64,000 nucleotides of DNA, from positions 50,856,174 to 50,920,173 of the forward strand of contig OW121740.1 in NCBI GenBank assembly GCA_933228675.1. The letters are read 5' to 3'. Below the pieces are notes generated by a model. The model was not told the DNA's origin, did not search any database, and saw only the letters and a list, made by a program, of their open reading frames with translations. Position 1 is the first letter of the stretch; each line of letters begins with the position of its first letter. The DNA is from Stomorhina lunata. Lineage: Eukaryota; Arthropoda; Insecta; Diptera; Rhiniidae. The position numbers and the translations under genes are program-made. Below are positions 57,570 through 64,000 of this stretch, piece after piece.

Positions 57570-59332
57570 CAAGCTCTGCTAATTTAGAACACTGCCATTC
57601 TTTATTATTTTTTTTTTTAATTTTTTATTTGCCCTAGCTTAATTTTAAATTGTTTTTCCCTTCTCTACTTATTATTATTATAAAAAGCAATAATACAAAA
57701 ATTTAAACAATCAGCAAATAAATTTAAATTAAAATTTATACAAAATAAGAAATTAAAATAAAAATTTATAAATACATACAATTAATATTTATTGCAAAAT
57801 TCTTGCTATAAATAAAAATTATTTAAAATTGTTTTCCCCCTAATAATTTATTATATAATAAGTTACATATATTTGGCTGCTATGTATGCAAAATTTTTAT
57901 GACTGATATTCAAAAATTGATTTCAAAATTGTTTAGTAATTAAGCTGTAGATGTCAAAAAAAATTTTAATCAAAACATTTTTGTTTTATAATAAGAAATT
58001 AAATATTATATAAATTTAAACAATTGGAAGCCATTTAATTTTTTTATATTAAAAAAATTACAACTTAAAAATAACACTTCCTTAGACATTTTAAATTTTT
58101 ATTTAAATCACCAAAACAAAAAAAAAACAAGTTTTTACGCCACAAAATGTCTTCAATTAATTACATATTGTATTATTATTAATTATTATTAAAATAAAAT
58201 TAAAACCTTAATATTAAACTAATCAGAATGAACGTTTTAAGCTAAAATTTTGTTACTAATTTTTAAAAATTATTATAAATATGTACAACAATTTCTAAGA
58301 ATTGTTTAAAATTTTGTTAATCCTCTCAAGTCAAACTTCAAATTTGTTATAAATTATGGTGTCTTCTTTAAAATATCTGAACAAATTTGTTTTCACACTA
58401 ATTTTAAACTTATCTAATATCTGGTTTTCATTACAAAAAATACCCAAAAAATACTTTATTACCTACAAATGATAATGCAGTGTTTAACATTTTGTTCGAC
58501 TTATTTACTTAACTAGTAAAAAAACTGGTTGTACTTGATGACTTTCCTTTTGAAAATTATATTAAAATAAGTATGTGTCTATATAAAATTATTATAATAA
58601 CAATAATATTAACAAAACAATAAAGTTTTTTAATTATATTAAACAAAATTTGCAAAATGAACATTTTGTAACATGTTCAATTTTGGCAAATTTTATATTA
58701 AAAATAAGTTGGTGTTATCTTATAATATAATATTTATACCCTAATTAATGATAATTGTTAAAAAAAATGTAAGAGAAACAATTCAAAATTTATTTAGAAA
58801 TTTCAAAATCTGAAAAGAAAAAGATTTTTTTTTTTAACTCAACAATTATTAAAAATTTGAAATTTGAAACAAATTAAATATGAAAATTTACACAAGCTCA
58901 GTTTACAATCCCTTGCAAATAGTCTTACATCGCACAGTGGGATGGTGGAAAAATATTATGGAAATATGTCCGCAACCTATTTTAAAATAATATTAGGTGC
59001 ATATACAGAAGTGTTGGGGAGCTTAAGTTTTCAAAAGCCTATCTTTTACTGGGGCAGCACAATCGGCTCCCAAAGCAGGGCACCTCAGACTCATAAATCA
59101 CTTAAAACGATATATAATATAAATTTTCCAACCAATTCGAAAAATAATAACATATAACAAATACTTAGGCCAAGATCAACAAAAAACATTGCGACATGCA
59201 TATCCTTTCTCTTACGGTTATAAAGATATTTGACAACAAAAATTTTCAATATTTGTCCCATACTGTACCAATTTTTTTTACTAATATCTAATTTTACTTA
59301 TATCTAATATACATATATGTACATATATAATT
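57570..59332. other. AT-rich region, no gene recognised
   Basis: Contains a 97-codon plus-strand frame at 58864-59157 with no recognisable domain or supporting context; not called as a gene. Confidence 0.4.
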
Positions 59333-59643
59333 CCCCGGCAACATTTCAATTGGACCAAAGGGTACTTCTCTCACACAATGAGCTGCATCCGATTTTATTT
59401 TTAGACTCATCGAAAGGGGCCTACGTTTTAACTCCGGCTCCGAACGGCAAATGCATTACTTAGAGAAGTTTCACATAGCCTAATACTCAATAACCAGTGG
59501 CTAACTGAGTTATGAGGTGAACCGCTTTTTTGAAAATTTATTTTTTTTAAGTGGGTCTGGCCACTTGAAAAGGTGAACCGCCGCTTTTTTGGAAATTTAT
59601 TTTTTTTTTCAAGTGGCCGGGGATCGAACTTGGGACCTCTGGT
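59333..59643 (-). mobile_element. tRNA-derived SINE, copy 3 (head truncated)
   Basis: Minus strand: box B region (CCAAGTTCGATCCCCGGCC) is present but box A is missing, because the copy stops at an adjoining TATATA stretch. The body matches copies 1 and 2 (AAGTAATGCATTTGCCGTTC, CGATGAGTCTAAAAATAAAA). The piece GGTGAACCGC...AAGTGG is duplicated at 59515-59610. Confidence 0.75.
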
Positions 59644-59909
59644 ATATATATCTATATATAACCCAATTTTTTTAATTTAAAGATTATTTTAAAATCGGCC
59701 CAATGGTTTATAAGTTGCGGACTTATTTCCATTATATTTTTCCAACATCCCACTGTGCATCGGTATAACAATTGAAAAATTTACTATATTAATTCCATAG
59801 AAACTTTTTAATTTGCTATAGTTTTTGCTGAAATGTTGAGCAAAACTTTAATCCAAATTTTCTCTTTATCAAAAATTTATAAATTTTATTATAAATTTTC
59901 AATTTCTTG

Positions 59910-61020
59910 ATCCATCATAGATCTTTATGTAGATGGATTCCTGGATCAAAACTATTTCTTCATTATTCGTAGAAATTTATATACATACACCGATTTCTTT
60001 ATTAATCGTAAACGTTTATATAGACCGATTTCTTGATCAATCATATTTCTTTATAAAGACCTATTTCTTGATCAATCGTAGATCTTTATATAAAACGGTT
60101 TCTTGATTAATCATAGAAATTTATATATATATCAATTTCTGAATCAATCGTAGATCATTATATAGACTAATTCCTTTATTAATCGTAGATCTTTATAATG
60201 AAAAATTCCTTGATCAATCGTAGATCTTCATGTAGAAAAATTTCTTGATCAATCGTAGGTCTTTATATAGAAAAATTCCTTGATCAATCGTAGATCTTCA
60301 TGTAGAAAAATTCCTTGATTAGTCGTAGATCTTTATATAGAAAATTAATCGTAGATCTTCATGTAGAAAAATTCCTTGATCAGTAGTAGATCTTTATATA
60401 GAAAATCATTCGTAGATCTTTATATAGAAAAATTCCCTGATCAATCGTACATCTTTATATTAAATTTAAATCTTTATTAGGCCAATTTCTTGATCAATCG
60501 GAGAAATTTATAAATACAAATTTCTTAATTTCAATCATAGAAATGTATATATACAAAATTCTGTATCAATCGTAGATCTTTATATGACCGATTCCTTGAT
60601 CAAATGTATTTCTTTATATAGACCAATTCCCTAATCGTAGATGTTTATATAAAACGGTTTCCTGGCTAATTGCAGAAACTTCTAAGGACAGATCTTTATA
60701 TAGACCTATTCTTTGAGCAATCGTATATCTTTTTACAAACCGGTTTCTTGGTCAATCGTAGATCTTGATCAGTCGTAGATAAATTGTAAATCTTAATATA
60801 AATCCGTTTCTCGATCAATCATAAATCTTGATCTTTCATAGATCTTTATTAAGAACAATTCCTTGATCAGTCATAGATCTTTATATTAACCGGTTTCTTA
60901 GGCATTCATAGAAATTTATATATGCAAAATTTTTGATCAATCTTATATGTTTTTATAAACCGATTTATTGATTAATCTTACACATTTTTATATCTCTATA
61001 AAGTTCAAATTTTTCTTTAA
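59910..61020. repeat. ~35-bp minisatellite
   Basis: About 30 units of TTCCTTGATCAATCGTAGAT + CTTTATATAGAAAAA. Length and sequence vary; some copies have CCGA or CGGT in place of AAAA. Regular enough between 60170 and 60450 to count the period. Confidence 0.85.
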
Positions 61021-61049
61021 TCGCAGAAATTTATATGAACCGGGTTTTT

Positions 61050-62580
61050 AATCAATAATTTTCGATACAGAGAAAATTTATAGTAAATTTTCAATATAGA
61101 GAATATTTATAGAAAATTTTTAATGTAGAGAAAATTTATAACAAATTTTCGATATAGAGAAAATTTGTAGTAAATTTTCAATATAAAAAAAATTATAGTA
61201 AATTTTCAATACAGAGAAAATTTATAGTAAATTTTTAATATAGAGAAAATTTATAGCAAATTTTCAATATAGAGAAAATTTATAGTAAATTTTCAATATA
61301 GAGAAGATTTATAGCAAGTTTTCGATATAGAGAAAATTTATAGTAAATTTTCAATATAGAGAAGATTTATGGCAAATTTTCGATATAGAGAAATTTTAAA
61401 GCAAATTTTTAATATAAAGAAAATTTATAGTAAATTTTCAATATAGAGAAAATTTATAATAAATTTTCAATATGGAGAAAATTTATAGCAAATTTTCAAT
61501 ACACAGAAAGTTTATTGTAAGTTTTCAATATAGAGAAAATGTATAATAAATTTTCAATATAGAGAAAACTTATAGCAAATTTTCAATATAGAGAAAATTT
61601 ATAGCAAATTTTCGATACAGAGAAAATTGATAGCAAATTTTCAATATAGAGAAAATTTATAATAAATTTTCAATATGGAGAAAATTTATAGCAAATTTTC
61701 AATACAGAGAAAATTTGTAGCAAATTTTCAATATAAAAAAAATTTATAGTAAATTTTCAATATAGAGAAAATTTATAGTAAATTTTCAATATAGAGAAGA
61801 TTTATAGCAAGTTTTCGATACATAGAAAATTTATAGTAAATTTTCAATATAGAAAAGATTTATAGCAAATTTTCGATATAGAGAAATTTTAAAGCAAATT
61901 TTTAATATAAAGAAAATTTATAGTAAATTTTCAATAAATTTTCAATAAAGAGAAAATTTATAATAAATTTTCAATATGGAGAAAATTTATAGCAAATTTT
62001 CGATACAGAGAAAATTTATAGCAAATTTTCAATACACAGAAAGTTTATTGTAAGTTTTCAATATAGAGAAAATTTATAATAAATTTTCAAAATAGAGAAA
62101 ACTTATAGCAAATTTTCAATATAGAGAAAATTTATAGCAAATTTTCGATACAGAGAAAATTGATAGCAAATTTTCAATATAGAGAAAATTTAAAGTAAAT
62201 TTTTAATATAAAGAAAATTTATAGTAAATTTTCAATATAGAGATAACTTATAGTAAATTTTCAATATAGAGAAAATTTATAGTTAATTTTCGATGCAGAG
62301 AAAATTTATAGTATATTTTCAAAATAGAGAAAATTTATAGCAAATTTTCAATACTGGGAAAATTTATTGCAAATTTTCGATACAGAGAAAATTTATAGTA
62401 AATTTTCAATACAGAGAAAATTTATAGTAACTTTTTGATATAAAGAAACTTTATAGTAAATTTTCAATATAGAGAAAATTTATAGCAAATTTTTGATATG
62501 GAGAAAATTTGCAGTAAAAATATGTAATTCAATTTTCGTTACAGAGAAAATTATAGTTAATTTTTGTTATAGAGAGTATT
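61050..62580. repeat. 29-bp minisatellite with higher-order duplication
   Basis: About 52 units of AATATAGAGAAAATTTATAG + CAAATTTTC. A distinctive run of variants starting ATAGCAAGTT at 61311 recurs at 61804, exactly 493 bases (17 units) later, showing a segmental duplication inside the array. It abuts the 35-bp array. Confidence 0.9.
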
Positions 62581-64000
62581 TTAAAAAATTTTCAAACATT
62601 TTTAAAAAATTTTCATTATTTTGTACAAAAGACTTGAATGAAAAAACCCAATCATTTATTAAGATTTAAAACTAAATATACTTAAAATAAAAAATTTAAA
62701 ATAAAAATAGCATAATACATATTATAAACATAAATGAGACGTTTTCAAACAAAAATATTCACAATGAAATAACAGAAAAAACATAAATGATTAAATTTAA
62801 TTTTGAAAATAACCGTTTAAAGCTATTGTAGAGTATGTAGATAAAAAATTACAAAAAAAAAAAAAAAATAGAAAATGTAAAATAAACAAAATTCAAATCA
62901 TAAACATAAAATAAAATAGAAAAATTATTAAGACAAAAAACAAGCTTTGAATAATATTTTAAAGCCTAAGGAAAATAAAATATTTGTATCCACAATAAAA
63001 TTATTTAATAAAACTCAACTTTGTAAAATAATATAAAACATTTTATGTATATTTTGCAAACATTTCAATCAAAAGAGACAAACAAACCCCAACCCTGAAA
63101 CTGAAACTGAAATACAACACTGAACAAAATTTAAAAGGAAATCATTTTGAAAAAATCATTTTTAAACAGTAAAACCCAAACAATTTGTGCTCTGAACTAG
63201 TAACTGCTCTACCTGCTATAAAGAAAAACACTAACTACAATTTTAAAGAAATTTCAAAACTACTAAACAAAAAATACAACTCTACATATTCGAAAATTAA
63301 GCTTTTTTCAAAATCATTTTCACTATCAAACCTTAAATAACACTTCAATATAAATACATATAAGAAAATTATAAAATAAACGTAACTTTAAATTCAAAAC
63401 TTACAAATTAACAACTCAATATATATTTGAAAATATTTAAAAACCAAAAAAAAAATGGAAATACGTCAAAGTTCTAAAATATCATTAATGTGTAAATTAT
63501 GTATACAAACAGTAAAAAAATATTGAAAAATATTAAATAACACACATTTTTTTGAATGAATGAAAATATTGTATTAAAATATTAAAAAAACAACAAAAAA
63601 ATTAAATTATAAAAAAGACAGTAACAGTTTCTTAATAAGTTATTCTACTTACTTAAGAACAATTTTAATATAAATGTTAATTAAAAAAGAAATGTTAAAA
63701 ATATACATTATTATATATAAGAAAATATTCAATAAAAAAAATTGTAAAATCTACCAAAACAAATATTGAAATAAAAAATGAAAAAAAGAAATATGCATAT
63801 ATGTATTAATAATTGCAGATTGAGAGAAATTATTTAAAAACAACTTTTGTTTTATTTAAAAGTTAGAAAGAAATTATTCAAAATTATGGTAAGTTTTAAA
63901 GGTGACATACACGAAAACTGATGGGACAGAACCCTTAATATTAGTTATAATTACAATAACAAGAAAATTTACTATAAACTTTATCTATAACGAAAATTTA
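62581..64000. other. A-rich sequence to window end
   Basis: Strongly A-rich on the plus strand with no recognised gene, element or repeat register. Confidence 0.4.

Noticed and set aside
58864..59157. 97-codon plus-strand frame
   Set aside because: No recognisable domain and sits in AT-rich spacer beside a SINE; likely chance.

Overview
The window looks like a gene-poor, very AT-rich, transposon-dense stretch of a higher fly genome, probably a calyptrate such as a blowfly. This rests on short GT-AG introns, CAA/AAC-rich coding sequence, decayed mariner and RTE-type elements, and two recognisable insect genes. The species call is an inference. There are no bacterial-style operons, rRNA genes or CRISPR arrays.

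Only two cellular genes are supported. The first is Art4/CARMER, the fly orthologue of the arginine methyltransferase CARM1, on the minus strand at 9633-12785, with six coding exons that splice in frame to 582 residues. The second is the 3' part of a Glut4EF-like gene (SLC2A4RG/ZNF395/ZNF704 family) on the plus strand, with exons 21454-21663 and 21758-22856 ending in a C-clamp DNA-binding motif. Its UGA stop is followed in the same frame by 352 open, protein-like codons to 23915, which makes it a strong stop-codon-readthrough candidate and the most interesting signal here. The 5' exons of this gene were not found in the window. If they lie to the left, Art4 and a complete LINE sit antisense inside one of its introns.

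Mobile DNA, left to right: hairpin-ended repeats and RTE-type debris (1-2040); a zoned 31-bp palindromic satellite (3.2-6.2 kb, with a diverged part at 7.4-8.2 kb); a LOA/I-type LINE with two intact ORFs (14191-18947); a hairpin-ended element and a MITE (19.8-20.9 kb); a hAT-like composite with an 8-bp target duplication (24.3-26.7 kb); a region between mariner-like ends holding a 29-bp minisatellite and a MITE (28.2-31.3 kb); another hairpin-ended element (32.2-34.0 kb); mixed LINE, SINE and mariner debris (34.9-57.5 kb), including a nest of elements inside elements at 55-57.5 kb; and two adjacent minisatellites (59.9-62.6 kb). A tRNA-derived SINE family occurs three times. Most remaining sequence is A/T-rich with nothing recognisable.

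The two cellular genes are not known to act together: one modifies chromatin and RNA-binding proteins, the other is a DNA-binding regulator. Their proximity appears to be only positional. All identifications come from reading motifs; no database search was run, and element boundaries are approximate unless a target duplication or terminal repeat is described.
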